Assembly: GCA_031281385.1 (NCBI GenBank)
Contig: JAITFL010000058.1
Coordinates: 1-42,123 of the forward strand
Direction of reading: 5' to 3'
Length of the DNA: 42,123 bases
Source of the DNA: Holophagales bacterium
Lineage (GTDB): Bacteria; Acidobacteriota; Holophagae; Holophagales; Holophagaceae
The position numbers and the translations under genes were made by a program. The notes below the pieces were generated by a model, which was not told the origin of the DNA, searched no databases, and was given only the letters and a program-made list of their open reading frames with translations. Within the stretch, counting starts at the first letter, position 1, and every line of letters starts with the position of its first letter. Below are positions 31,501-39,701 of this stretch, piece after piece.

Positions 31501-32684
31501 ATGATCTCCCCCTTCAAGCCAAAGGCAAATTTGCTTGATGGACTGAACGCCCAAAGTGGTTCGGGGCTTGAAAGCTCGCCGCTGACGTTTGCGGCCAGCG
31601 CATCAAAGGCCGATGACCTGAGCAATGCCGAGAGTGGCCGCAGTGGCAAACTCTTCCCGTTGAGCGACAAATTTGACCCTGAATTGCTCAATGTGCCTTT
31701 TAGTGATAGAGAATTGCCATCTAAATCTGCGTTAAAGAAAGTTATTTCGGCCGAATTAGAATCTCCATTGGCTTCCATGTTAAATCCGCAACGCTCAATC
31801 CCCTTGAACTCAGTAGATAGATCATCCCCGCTGGCCTTGAAATTCCACTTAGGGTCATTAGTTTGGCCTGACAGAGAAGCCTGAAATCCGGCTTCGCCCG
31901 AAACCCCACGAAACGCGTCACCAAATGCAGCCGACAAATGTTGACTATAAAGAGAACCATCTATTTTACACTGGATGGTTTTGTTTTTAATGTCATACGC
32001 TCCAGTCGTTTGAACTTTTAACAATTCACCAGCAATGTTAAATGCTTGGACGCTCAATTCGTTTTCGTCAATGCCGAGCTGGAAATCGGCACTGCTGTGC
32101 AAGATGCCTGATTTGCCTCTAAAAATGATATTTGGGCAAGTGCCGCCAATTCGCAGCGCGTTTGGGCCGCTGCCAGACCCGGTGATGTCATACGAAGCCT
32201 CCGCAACGCCCCAGCTTGGATAGTCAAATTCTACCCTACCATTCACTGCTTCAAATTTATCTATAACCCATCCAGTTGTTGAACCATCCGAATCTTTTAT
32301 CTGGATTTTTTTCAACATTTCTGGGCTGATACGCGACATAGGGTGGATTATTGATATTCTCTTGATGTGCGGGATGCCGCCAAACAGAGACCGGACATCG
32401 GCTTCAACCACAATTTTTTCTGCGCTGAACAGCCCATCGCCCAAATAAGGGGCTTCTAAAGCGGCTTCCCCACTAAAGACGCTAAAGCTGAAGCCCTTTG
32501 CGTCAAAATTGAGGCCCGTCATGTTTTTCACTTTAGAAGCGATCACATTGATATAGAGCCTCTGCATGGGTGCTGAATGTGCCAGCCATACGGCGCCCGC
32601 GCCAGCCGCTGCCCCCCCCGCTATTATGAAGCTCAAGCGCCTCAGCCAGGGGCGCGGCCTGCGCGAAGGCACAGAACCAGCCAT
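28584..32684 (-). CDS. TamB/AsmA-like translocation and assembly module protein
   Basis: A 1366-residue envelope protein with a single N-terminal membrane anchor (about 16-36). A very long region of repeated beta-strand segments follows, and then the C-terminal TamB domain (DUF490, about the last 330 residues). Typical C-terminal features are TRGGGEIRGNLNASYIEYR, PGGRITNILPAGDVIIEGGSIDF, LSSTPTLRQDEIFSLLLNP and a terminal aromatic RYSWSAW. TamB-like proteins span the periplasm as a hydrophobic groove for lipids or help insert outer-membrane proteins. Its start ATG abuts the TAG stop of the kinase gene, with AAGGAG inside the kinase end. No TamA/BamA gene is adjacent. Its presence implies a Gram-negative envelope. 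Confidence 0.88.
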   Translation of the reverse strand: MAGSVPSRRPRPWLRRLSFIIAGGAAAGAGAVWLAHSAPMQRLYINVIASKVKNMTGLNFDAKGFSFSVFSGEAALEAPYLGDGLFSAEKIVVEADVRSLFGGIPHIKRISIIHPMSRISPEMLKKIQIKDSDGSTTGWVIDKFEAVNGRVEFDYPSWGVAEASYDITGSGSGPNALRIGGTCPNIIFRGKSGILHSSADFQLGIDENELSVQAFNIAGELLKVQTTGAYDIKNKTIQCKIDGSLYSQHLSAAFGDAFRGVSGEAGFQASLSGQTNDPKWNFKASGDDLSTEFKGIERCGFNMEANGDSNSAEITFFNADLDGNSLSLKGTLSNSGSNLSLNGKSLPLRPLSALLRSSAFDALAANVSGELSSPEPLWAFSPSSKFAFGLKGEIIKDGSRAGGLNARATESWVQIDSFKIAIPEAKASASGRVSYSLFSTKDGGTSARLTSLRINAEASTSAEQVALSLDKWGVVNRLPISGRTDAHADITWSRSKKLNLSGHIAVSDPVYFGASADSLTAEVSIESDQLFLDDISLRRGDATASGKLWLTWGKVPHGADQINMRYKSFGLPLSEGLDAGISDMKMLEAMAPQGTVDGWVEISGPYESLFLRAEAELHDGSIYGVALPAFSGGIEMDLSKQNNKLLVKDFRLADSMETIGSLDGQLAVQGHFNIDLGERTWAGKIFGKFDSLALGMRDAPQMTAWLDYTFDGPMSTNYGLVWLPEGQLALSKGEIIVDSDTKVEGIVGKLSLDGDSIDGELTLIDYLGAGGPLLRITAEKDGDATQAAAELAITEHSSQTADIAKMLTNGAIEDIVLGAAITARAKDGSVDWKADISEFEGRALGLDISSLGRCAISGRSVQGDAGWLGLNMNIGSRRAGSGSGELTTKLEINGSVPLGGIRPADLHLSGQVDLEQAKEAIARLFGERPDDFLAGFRPRGKGEMDFWLRGPYDEMGLDGRLTIRSGLLEPSGGFPYAIEDLDVDLACEGRRVDVRNVRGRVLRGMLRASGQADWDNNGIKGYSLKTNLDDFHYDFIPEGFRVGGSLDARFQSTRGGGEIRGNLNASYIEYRAEIDLMSMILNNSIKSIHSIRSIDFKNPLDSITLNLDVDLQQPWTINTNLIKVKGNNKPSEKMKIMGTLANPGILGGMELVPGGRITNILPAGDVIIEGGSIDFMDPRAFDPEINIQGQIDVTPYRVNLVFQGPIDSLNMALSSTPTLRQDEIFSLLLNPAAAQTIGRGNAYASSLSTTGLEGTTSGLLTNLALTSTLEQVRKTLRFDRVSVALRTGIGGIGVIAETDVIVGKNLEIMDWPLSLVGNYRKIGETVTLGGQMEMRFGNFVIHLGASGNQSLGVSPSGEIRYSWSAW

Positions 32685-33683
32685 CTAGTTTTTCTCCTTG
32701 CACCGCGGGCAAATGGTGGCAGTCTTATGCAGCGGAAGATGGCAGTTCCAGCAGGATCGATCCTGGGCCGAGGAATGTTTTGGTGCGTGGCTGGCGGGCA
32801 GCTGGTTCGGAAGAATGGCAATCTGCGGCGGCTTTTGCTGCATGGCCGCAGAACCCTGTTCTTTCGGTTCGTTAAGCGCGCTCAAATTTTTCAGCAGCTC
32901 GTTGGCCGAAATGACCCGTTCGCCAAGGTTGATTTTCAGGCATTTCATCACCAGCTCGGAAAATGCCTTTGGGATTTTGGGATTTCTCAAGTGGGGGTGC
33001 AATATGTCGCGCGTCATAAACGCTTGGTGAATTTTTCCGGGGTCAACGTCATAGAATGGCACCCCGCCAGTGAGCATCTCGTACATCGTGATGCCCAGCG
33101 ACCACAGATCCGACTGAAACACGGCCCTACCCTTAAAATGTTCCGGCGCCATGTATGGTGGGGAGCCGATTCGCGTCGGCGCATATTCCCCCGCTTCAAG
33201 TATCCTGCTGGTGCCAAAATCAGTGACTTTTGGTATTCCGTCCCATGTCATCAAAATATTAGCCGGGCGAAGGTCACGGTGGATTATCTGGTGGGAATGG
33301 GCATGTTCAATGGCCGAGGAAATCCCTATTGATATTTCTAGGGCCCGCTGCGGCTCTAAGCACCCCTTTTCCCTTATAAGCCTGTCGAGACTCTTGCCCT
33401 TCATTTCGACGCTATCGCCCTTCACGAACTCCATAACCCAAAAATGAACGCCATCAAAGTCCTCCTTGTTGTACAGGGTGACAATATTAACGTGGTTAAG
33501 CCAAGACTGATACATTGGCTCTTCCTCAAGTTCCTTCACGTCCCCCTGCTGGTGGGGCACTTTTAGCGCCACGTAGCGTTTTAGCAACTCGTCAAACGCA
33601 AGGTAAACCGTGCCGAAGCCGCCGGCGCCTAGGTCGCCAACAATCCTGTATTTGCCAAGCATCTGATTTTCTTTTAATAGCAA
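32685..33683 (-). CDS. Hanks-type Ser/Thr protein kinase with C-terminal zinc ribbon
   Basis: A 332-residue cytoplasmic kinase. The glycine loop GAGGFGTVYLAFD, VALKV (Lys41), catalytic loop HRDLRPANIL, DFG in VTDFGTSR, and YMAPEHF are all present, so it should be active; the catalytic loop has Arg for the usual Lys after HRDL. There is no transmembrane or PASTA segment. Instead a Pro/Gln-rich linker leads to a C-terminal zinc ribbon, CWNC...CPRC. The TTG at 33683 has AGGAG 5 nt upstream; ATG 33662 is an alternative. It is the first gene of the operon with TamB, MoaD and Mrp, and divergent from a PilZ gene. Confidence 0.92.
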   Translation of the reverse strand: MLLKENQMLGKYRIVGDLGAGGFGTVYLAFDELLKRYVALKVPHQQGDVKELEEEPMYQSWLNHVNIVTLYNKEDFDGVHFWVMEFVKGDSVEMKGKSLDRLIREKGCLEPQRALEISIGISSAIEHAHSHQIIHRDLRPANILMTWDGIPKVTDFGTSRILEAGEYAPTRIGSPPYMAPEHFKGRAVFQSDLWSLGITMYEMLTGGVPFYDVDPGKIHQAFMTRDILHPHLRNPKIPKAFSELVMKCLKINLGERVISANELLKNLSALNEPKEQGSAAMQQKPPQIAILPNQLPASHAPKHSSAQDRSCWNCHLPLHKTATICPRCKEKN

Positions 33684-33734
33684 CAGCACTCCTATGGGCT
33701 AACAACAGAATGGCCTGAATAAGTCCAAAACCAT

Positions 33735-33759
33735 AATTGCTTAATTGTACCAAGCAATT
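33735..33759. promoter_or_regulatory. Inverted repeat between the kinase and PilZ genes
   Basis: AATTGCTT and AAGCAATT are perfect 8-bp arms with a 9-nt centre, in the 263-bp region between the divergent kinase and PilZ genes. It sits some 50-75 bp upstream of the kinase start. It could be an operator. Confidence 0.35.
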
Positions 33760-33952
33760 GCAAGTCGTGCTAAAAGAACTGGCACAAAAATAGGCAAAGT
33801 ACGCACCCATCCGCAGCTTTGGCTGTGCGGCCTTAACTTTTAGGAACGATTTGCAGACCTACGGGGCCACGCATCTACTTGGCGGGACGCATGGCCAGCC
33901 AAAAGGCACATAATTTGCTTGCGTTGTACAATGGATTGTCGGAGAGCCATAT

Positions 33953-35221
33953 TTGACCCAATCAACCCCGGAGCATGACAGTCGGGTTCCGCAGGCTTTT
34001 TTGGAGCTGATGAACAGACAGGACGAATTTCCCCTCAACGTTGAGGCGGCAAAGACAGCTCCGTACGCATCCACGGTCGTCAGCGTAGATCAAGCAAATG
34101 GGCAAGTACTGCTCAGAATGATCCGCCCCATGCCAGCCCAGCTCCCGCCGGAGACGCCATGCAAGGCGGCCATCAGCGCACTTGGCGAACACTGGAAAGC
34201 AACCTTGCTCTTCCAAGGCAGGGTAGGACACCTGCAATATCTGTTCGATCTTCCGAAATTCCTTGAAAAGGCGGCTAGGCGAGAACACAAGCGATATAGG
34301 TTCAGGCCGAGAGAAAATGTGAGCGTATATGTGCAGGATTCGAGCTTCCCCGGCATCGCCGCCGTCGGCCAGCTAGTTGACCTGTCCCAAGGGGGCCTTG
34401 CGTTTAGGCCGGAACGGGCCTTCAGGGTAGAGGACAAGGTAAGGCTGGCGCTGAGTACCGCCCTTTTCGAAAAAGGAAAGTCATTCCCAATAATCCGCGT
34501 GGACGGGCTGCGGGAGATCAGCGGCCCTCTAAAGCTTAGAGGCATCGCGGCATACGTGGGGGAACAAGGCTCAATCATCACTGCGGCCTTCGTTTTTGGC
34601 TTACTCGACCCGGAAGCCGAGCAAGCGCTTGGGAAAGTGCTAGAAATGCGGGAAAAGATCGCCAATCAAGCGCCGATGATGGGTTCTGTGACCCCGATGT
34701 CCAAATCTGGGGGGCCAGCGCTCAATCCTGCGGCCACTTTGCCCGAACCAAGCGAGGAGCCGACAATATCGCCAAAAACGGGCCCTGAGACCAGACAAGC
34801 CGAACAGGAACAATCTGACCTGCCTCCCACCACCCTTCGCCTCGCCCGCCGGGCAACCAATCTGCTCTTGGTGAAACATGGTGGAGAAGAATGCGACAAG
34901 ATCATATCCGTACTAAAAGACGGCGGCTTCGTGCGCATCGAGCACTGCGAAAGCTTTGATAGCCACCTTGCCCAGACCATCCAAAACGTGGACGCGCTGT
35001 TGGTGGGGCTAGAGGTGGGCGGCGACATCGAAGCCCCGCTTGACTCGTTCCGCAAAATCCATGAAAAACTAAAATCCCGCAAAGAGCATGGGGCAATGGT
35101 GCTTTCGGACAGGTTTGAACCCATCCTTACGCAGCTGTCGCAGGAACTATCTCTTCCACTTGGGTTCACTCGCAACCGAAATTGGATAGAAATTGTTGAC
35201 AAAGCCGCCAAGCTGGTGTGA
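33953..35221 (+). CDS. PilZ-domain protein with degenerate receiver-like C-terminus
   Basis: A 422-residue protein. An N-terminal domain (about 1-105) of unknown type resembles the YcgR-N position. It is followed by a PilZ domain with its two c-di-GMP signatures, the Arg-rich REHKRYRFRPR (110-120) and D143-L-S-Q-G-G148. A Pro/Glu-rich linker (about 240-305) leads to a C-terminal ~120 residues with alternating strands and helices like a receiver domain but without the acidic pair or phospho-Asp (LLLVKHGGEE; DALLVGLEVGG). It probably senses cyclic di-GMP and signals to an unknown partner. The TTG start follows GGAG; it has no upstream ATG. Confidence 0.8.
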   Translation: MTQSTPEHDSRVPQAFLELMNRQDEFPLNVEAAKTAPYASTVVSVDQANGQVLLRMIRPMPAQLPPETPCKAAISALGEHWKATLLFQGRVGHLQYLFDLPKFLEKAARREHKRYRFRPRENVSVYVQDSSFPGIAAVGQLVDLSQGGLAFRPERAFRVEDKVRLALSTALFEKGKSFPIIRVDGLREISGPLKLRGIAAYVGEQGSIITAAFVFGLLDPEAEQALGKVLEMREKIANQAPMMGSVTPMSKSGGPALNPAATLPEPSEEPTISPKTGPETRQAEQEQSDLPPTTLRLARRATNLLLVKHGGEECDKIISVLKDGGFVRIEHCESFDSHLAQTIQNVDALLVGLEVGGDIEAPLDSFRKIHEKLKSRKEHGAMVLSDRFEPILTQLSQELSLPLGFTRNRNWIEIVDKAAKLV

Positions 35222-35241
35222 CGCCCGTCGCGCAAGAGATG

Positions 35242-38200
35242 TCACCCCATGCGCACTTGCAGGCTCCGCACTCCAAACTGCCCCCTGAATGACCCAATGG
35301 CCTCGCAGGCTGCCAGAGCCGCGTTCATATTTGTAAGGCATGGAATTTTTAGGCGCAGGGATTCTCTCCGAATAGCGCTTTCATCGTAAAACGCCTTTCG
35401 CCCCTTGGGTGTGTTTATCACCCACTGAACTTCCCCATTCTTCAAAAGGTCTATCGCGTTTGGCCTTCCTTCGGTAACCTTTTGAACTTTGCGAATCTTG
35501 ACGCCCAGCGTTTCTTCTATGTGGCGCGCGGTGCCCTCTGTGCCGCAGAGGCTGAAGCCCAGCAACGCCAGCTTTGCCGCCAACTCCGGCAGGTGCTGCT
35601 TGTCGCTGTCATAAACCGACAGGAACACAGTCCCAGAGCTCGGCAGCGGAATCCCCGCCGCCAAAAGTGCCTTGGCGTACGCCTCCCCAAAGCTTTCTCC
35701 CATCCCCATTACTTCCCCGGTGGATTTCATCTCGGGCCCCAAGACGGGATCTACGCCTGGAAATTTTGCAAAGGGGAATACAACGCCCTTGACCGCGACC
35801 GCTATGGGCTCGCCGTCTCGGATGCCCATGCTGGCAATGCTCTGTCCAAGGCCTATCCTTGCCGCTATTCCCGCCCAGTCCTGCCCCGTTGCCTTGCTTA
35901 TGAAGGGGACTGTCCTGCTGGCCCTTGGGTTGGCCTCGAGGCAGTACGCCACGCCGTCTTTGATAGCCCACTGGAAATTGACCAGCCCCTTGACGCCAAT
36001 CTCCAAGGCCAATCTCCTGCATTTGTCCTTGACGTCCTCTAGCAGCCCTGGGGCCACCCCAAGCGCGGGAAACACTGCAAAACTGTCCCCAGAATGCACC
36101 CCGGCTTCTTCGATGTGGGCCATGATCCCCGCGATGGCTGTGTCTTTGCCGTCGCACACCAAGTCAACGTCTAGCTCTTGGGCCGCGTCTAAAAAGTGGT
36201 CTATTAGCACGGGTTGGTCCTCGCTCACCATAGCAGCCTCGCGCATGTACCCTTCAAGGTCGGTGTCATCGAATACCACCGCCATTGCCCTTCCCCCCAG
36301 CACAAAGCTTGGGCGGACCATCACAGGGTAGCCCAGTGCTTGGGCGATTTTTTTTGCCTCGTCATAGCTGGACGCTGCACCCCACGGCGCCGCAGGGATG
36401 TTTAACCTCTCCAGCACTTTCCCGAACCTGCCGCGATCCTCGGCATCCATGATGGCCTGGTGTGGAGTTCCAAGAAGCGCGATGCCTGCAGAGCTAAGCC
36501 TAGCGGCCAGCTTCAGGGGAGTCTGCCCGCCGAACTGCGTAAATACGCCGAGCAGCTTCCCGCCAGCGGCTTCCCTGTCTATCACCGACTTAGTAGATTC
36601 AAAGTCGAGCGGCTCAAAATAGAGGCGGTCTGAAGTGTCGAAGTCAGTGCTGACTGTTTCGGGGTTGCAGTTCACCATGATGGCTTCCACCCCGCAGGCC
36701 CTTATGGCTTCCACGGCCTGTACGCAGCAGCAGTCAAATTCCACGCCCTGCCCTATCCTGTTAGGGCCCGAGCCCAGCACTATGGCCTTGGGCCTGTCCG
36801 TTGGCTGCGCTTCGGATTCATAGTCCCAAGTCTGGTAAAGGTAGGGGGTTTCGGCGGCAAATTCGCCAGCGCAAGTATCCACCCTCTTCACGACCGGCAT
36901 GATGCCCAATTTCTCGCGCAGTTCCGCTACCATGCGTTCTTGGCTGCCCGTAAAAGAAGCTATCTGTGCGTCGGAAAACCCCGACCGCTTTGCCCACTCC
37001 AATATCTCCGCTGGCAGGCGTTCTAGGCTGAAGCCGCGCAGCCGCCCTTCTAGTGCCATTATGCTTTCCATCTCGGTCAAGAACCAGCGGCTGATCTGTG
37101 TGCGGCGGTAAAGCTCTTCTACAGAGTGTCCCGCCTTTAGTGCCTGATATATCCAAAAAATCCTTTGAGGGCCTGGGGTCTGCAGGTGTTCTGAAAATCG
37201 GCTCATGTCCAGCTTGCCGTCAATTCCACCGGCCAAGCCCGGATGCCCTTCCTCTAGGCTTCTAAGACCCTTTTGGAGAGCTTCTTGAAAGCTCCTGCCA
37301 ATGGACATCACTTCGCCGATGCTCTTCATCTGGGTGCCAAGGGCCTTGTTGGCCATAGGGAATTTTTCAAATGTGAACCTCGGTATCTTGGCTACCACAT
37401 AATCAATCACCGGCTCAAAAGCGGCCTTTGTGCGGCGGGTTATCGCGTTCGGCAGTTCCCACAGCCTGTAGCCCAGGGCCAGCTTTGTGGCCACCCAAGC
37501 GATGGGAAAGCCCGTGGCCTTTGACGCTAGGGCCGAGCTGCGGCTGACCCTTGGATTCATTTCAACGACAATCAGCCGCGCTTCTTCGGGATGTATGGCG
37601 AACTGAATGTTTGACCCGCCCGTCTCCACCCCCACGCCCCTTATCACCTTCAATGCGGCGTTTCGCATCATCTGGTACTCAGGGTCGGTCAGCGTCAGCG
37701 CGGGAGCTATTGTTATTGAGTCGCCCGTGTGAACCCCCATCGGGTCCAAGTTTTCGATTGAACAAATGACCTCTACGTTGTCGTCCATGTCGCGGACCAC
37801 TTCAAGTTCAAACTCTTTCCAGCCCAAGATGGATTCTTCCACCAAGACTTGCCCTATGGGACTCAGGTCCAGCCCTCTCTGCACAATCGTTTCGAATTCC
37901 TCGATATTGTATGCAACGCCGCCGCCACTGCCGCCAAGTGTAAAAGATGGGCGGAGTATGGCGGGAAACCCCGTCTGCTTGACTATCTCCCGCGCCTCTC
38001 CAATGGAATTGGCAAAGCCGCCCCTGCAAGTTTCCAGTCCCAACTCATCCATAAGGGCCTTAAACTTTTCCCTGTCCTCTCCCCGCTCTATCGCCTGGGG
38101 CTGTGCGCCTATCATAGAAACGCCGTGATCCTTTAATAGGCCCGACCTGTGCGCCTCCATGGCCAAGTTCAGCGCGGTCTGCCCCCCCACCGTCGGCAGG

Positions 38201-38457
38201 ATTGCATCGGGCTTTTCTTTGGCAATGATCGCTTCCAGCACGCCCAGTGTCAGCGGCTCGATGTACGTGGCGTCTGCCCGCGCTGGGTCTGTCATTATGG
38301 ACGCCGGGTTAGAATTGAGCAAAACAGTGCGAATGCCTTCTTCCCTCAACGCCTTTAGCGCCTGGGTGCCTGAATAGTCGAACTCGCAGGCCTGCCCTAT
38401 CACGATAGGCCCAGAGCCAAGGACCAACACAGAAGAAACGTCAGTGCGCTTGGGCAC
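35242..38457 (-). CDS. carB: Carbamoyl-phosphate synthase large subunit
   Basis: A 1071-residue enzyme making carbamoyl phosphate from ammonia, bicarbonate and two ATP for arginine and pyrimidine synthesis. Two ATP-grasp halves start with [20 protein letters not shown] and [30 protein letters not shown] and [13 protein letters not shown] are the matching ATP loops, and the C-terminal MGS-like allosteric domain (from about 930) includes [10 protein letters not shown]. Length is normal. The start is GTG 38457, three bases after the carA stop, so the two subunits are coexpressed. Confidence 0.97.
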   Translation of the reverse strand: MPKRTDVSSVLVLGSGPIVIGQACEFDYSGTQALKALREEGIRTVLLNSNPASIMTDPARADATYIEPLTLGVLEAIIAKEKPDAILPTVGGQTALNLAMEAHRSGLLKDHGVSMIGAQPQAIERGEDREKFKALMDELGLETCRGGFANSIGEAREIVKQTGFPAILRPSFTLGGSGGGVAYNIEEFETIVQRGLDLSPIGQVLVEESILGWKEFELEVVRDMDDNVEVICSIENLDPMGVHTGDSITIAPALTLTDPEYQMMRNAALKVIRGVGVETGGSNIQFAIHPEEARLIVVEMNPRVSRSSALASKATGFPIAWVATKLALGYRLWELPNAITRRTKAAFEPVIDYVVAKIPRFTFEKFPMANKALGTQMKSIGEVMSIGRSFQEALQKGLRSLEEGHPGLAGGIDGKLDMSRFSEHLQTPGPQRIFWIYQALKAGHSVEELYRRTQISRWFLTEMESIMALEGRLRGFSLERLPAEILEWAKRSGFSDAQIASFTGSQERMVAELREKLGIMPVVKRVDTCAGEFAAETPYLYQTWDYESEAQPTDRPKAIVLGSGPNRIGQGVEFDCCCVQAVEAIRACGVEAIMVNCNPETVSTDFDTSDRLYFEPLDFESTKSVIDREAAGGKLLGVFTQFGGQTPLKLAARLSSAGIALLGTPHQAIMDAEDRGRFGKVLERLNIPAAPWGAASSYDEAKKIAQALGYPVMVRPSFVLGGRAMAVVFDDTDLEGYMREAAMVSEDQPVLIDHFLDAAQELDVDLVCDGKDTAIAGIMAHIEEAGVHSGDSFAVFPALGVAPGLLEDVKDKCRRLALEIGVKGLVNFQWAIKDGVAYCLEANPRASRTVPFISKATGQDWAGIAARIGLGQSIASMGIRDGEPIAVAVKGVVFPFAKFPGVDPVLGPEMKSTGEVMGMGESFGEAYAKALLAAGIPLPSSGTVFLSVYDSDKQHLPELAAKLALLGFSLCGTEGTARHIEETLGVKIRKVQKVTEGRPNAIDLLKNGEVQWVINTPKGRKAFYDESAIRRESLRLKIPCLTNMNAALAACEAIGSFRGQFGVRSLQVRMG

Positions 38458-38460
38458 GAA

Positions 38461-39534
38461 TCACCGAGCCATCATTTCTGCAAATTTGGCAAAAGCACCC
38501 CTGGCGTCGTGAGGGCCGGGGCTTGCCTCGGGGTGGTGCTGGAGGCCGAAAATAGGCAGAGTTTTGTGCCTCATACCCTCCACCGTATCATCCGACAAGT
38601 GGCGGTGGGTAACTTCCACGTCGCTTGGCAGGCTGCCGTCGTCAACAGCGAACCCGTGATTTTGGGCCGTGATTTCTATCCGCTTGGAGCGCAGGTCAAT
38701 CACGGGCTGGTTGGCGCCCCGATGGCCAAATGGCAGCTTAAATGTTTTTCCGCCCAGCGCATGGGCCAACAACTGTAGGCCAAGGCAAATGCCAAAAATG
38801 GGCCTGTTGCCCACAAGCCTAGCCACTTCGCTCTGCATGGCCGGCAGCGCCGCAGGGTCGCCCGGCCCATTGCTCAAAAAAACGCCGTCAAACCTAGGTG
38901 CAAGCATTTCGCTCGCAGGCGCGTCCCAAGGAAAAACCTCAAGGTACAGGCCCGCGCTGTGCAACTGCTTTAATATTGATGCCTTGATGCCCCCATCCAG
39001 CACCGCAACGCGGAACTTTGCATCGGGGTTGGGCATCTCCCAGCGCTCCTTGCAGCTCACTTCGCTGCAAAGGGCTTGCCCCGCCATGTCTGGCAGTTCG
39101 GACGCTCTTTTGGCCCCTTCCTCTAAGCTCCCGTCGCCCTCAGTCCAAATAATAGCCGGCTGCGCCCCTTTGTCGCGTATCCGCAACGTGAGCGCCCTAG
39201 TGTCAAGATCGGTCATGACGGGTATCCGGTGCCTTTTCAGCCAGTTCGCAACGTCAGTTTCTGCAAATGCGTGATCCGGCGTGCTCGTCAGGCGCCTGCA
39301 CAGCAGGCCGCTGGCCCAAGGATGGTCGGCTTCTTGGAGCCCCGAGTGGATGCCGTAGATGCCCTGCTCGGGAAAAGTCATCGTCACAAGCTGCCCACAA
39401 AAACTGGGGTCGGTGAGTATCTCTTGGTACCCTGTCATAGAAGTGATGAAAACAGCTTCCCCGCTGCCGCCGATGCCAAGTGGCGAGCGCCCCCTAAAGG
39501 CCGTTCCGTCCTTTAGAATCAGGTGCGCCCTCAT
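38461..39534 (-). CDS. carA: Carbamoyl-phosphate synthase small (glutaminase) subunit
   Basis: A 357-residue class I glutamine amidotransferase that supplies ammonia to CarB. The triad is visible: Cys250 in GICLGLQLLA, and His334 and Glu336 in LQHHPEASPGP. The CarA-specific N-terminal domain starts AHLILKDGTAFRGRS and contains MTGYQEILTDPSF. ATG 39534 is used (G-rich run just upstream); an in-frame TTG at 39558 would add eight residues. carB follows after 3 bp. Divergent from the ornithine aminotransferase gene. Confidence 0.96.
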   Translation of the reverse strand: MRAHLILKDGTAFRGRSPLGIGGSGEAVFITSMTGYQEILTDPSFCGQLVTMTFPEQGIYGIHSGLQEADHPWASGLLCRRLTSTPDHAFAETDVANWLKRHRIPVMTDLDTRALTLRIRDKGAQPAIIWTEGDGSLEEGAKRASELPDMAGQALCSEVSCKERWEMPNPDAKFRVAVLDGGIKASILKQLHSAGLYLEVFPWDAPASEMLAPRFDGVFLSNGPGDPAALPAMQSEVARLVGNRPIFGICLGLQLLAHALGGKTFKLPFGHRGANQPVIDLRSKRIEITAQNHGFAVDDGSLPSDVEVTHRHLSDDTVEGMRHKTLPIFGLQHHPEASPGPHDARGAFAKFAEMMAR

Positions 39535-39604
39535 GTCCCCCCCGCGATCGGCTCGCAAAAAAAGTCAAAAAAGAAAAGGTCGGAAAAAGTTGACCGCTTT
39601 TGGG

Positions 39605-39666
39605 AGTATAGCCGATGTGGTTAAAGGCATTCTAGAATGGCAGAAGAACAATAATGGGTGTATAAT
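39605..39666. promoter_or_regulatory. Divergent control region of carAB and rocD with palindrome
   Basis: A perfect 12-bp palindrome CATTCTAGAATG lies at 39628-39639. On one side is a minus-strand -10 candidate TATACT (39610-39605) pointing to carA; on the other is a plus-strand TATAAT (39661-39666), 36 bp before the rocD ATG. No strong -35 elements. The palindrome could bind a regulator common to both genes, for example one sensing arginine. It is not a clear ARG box. Confidence 0.4.
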
Positions 39667-39701
39667 ACCCTTTTTCTCCTTTATGGCATGGAGGCAGAAA
39701 A

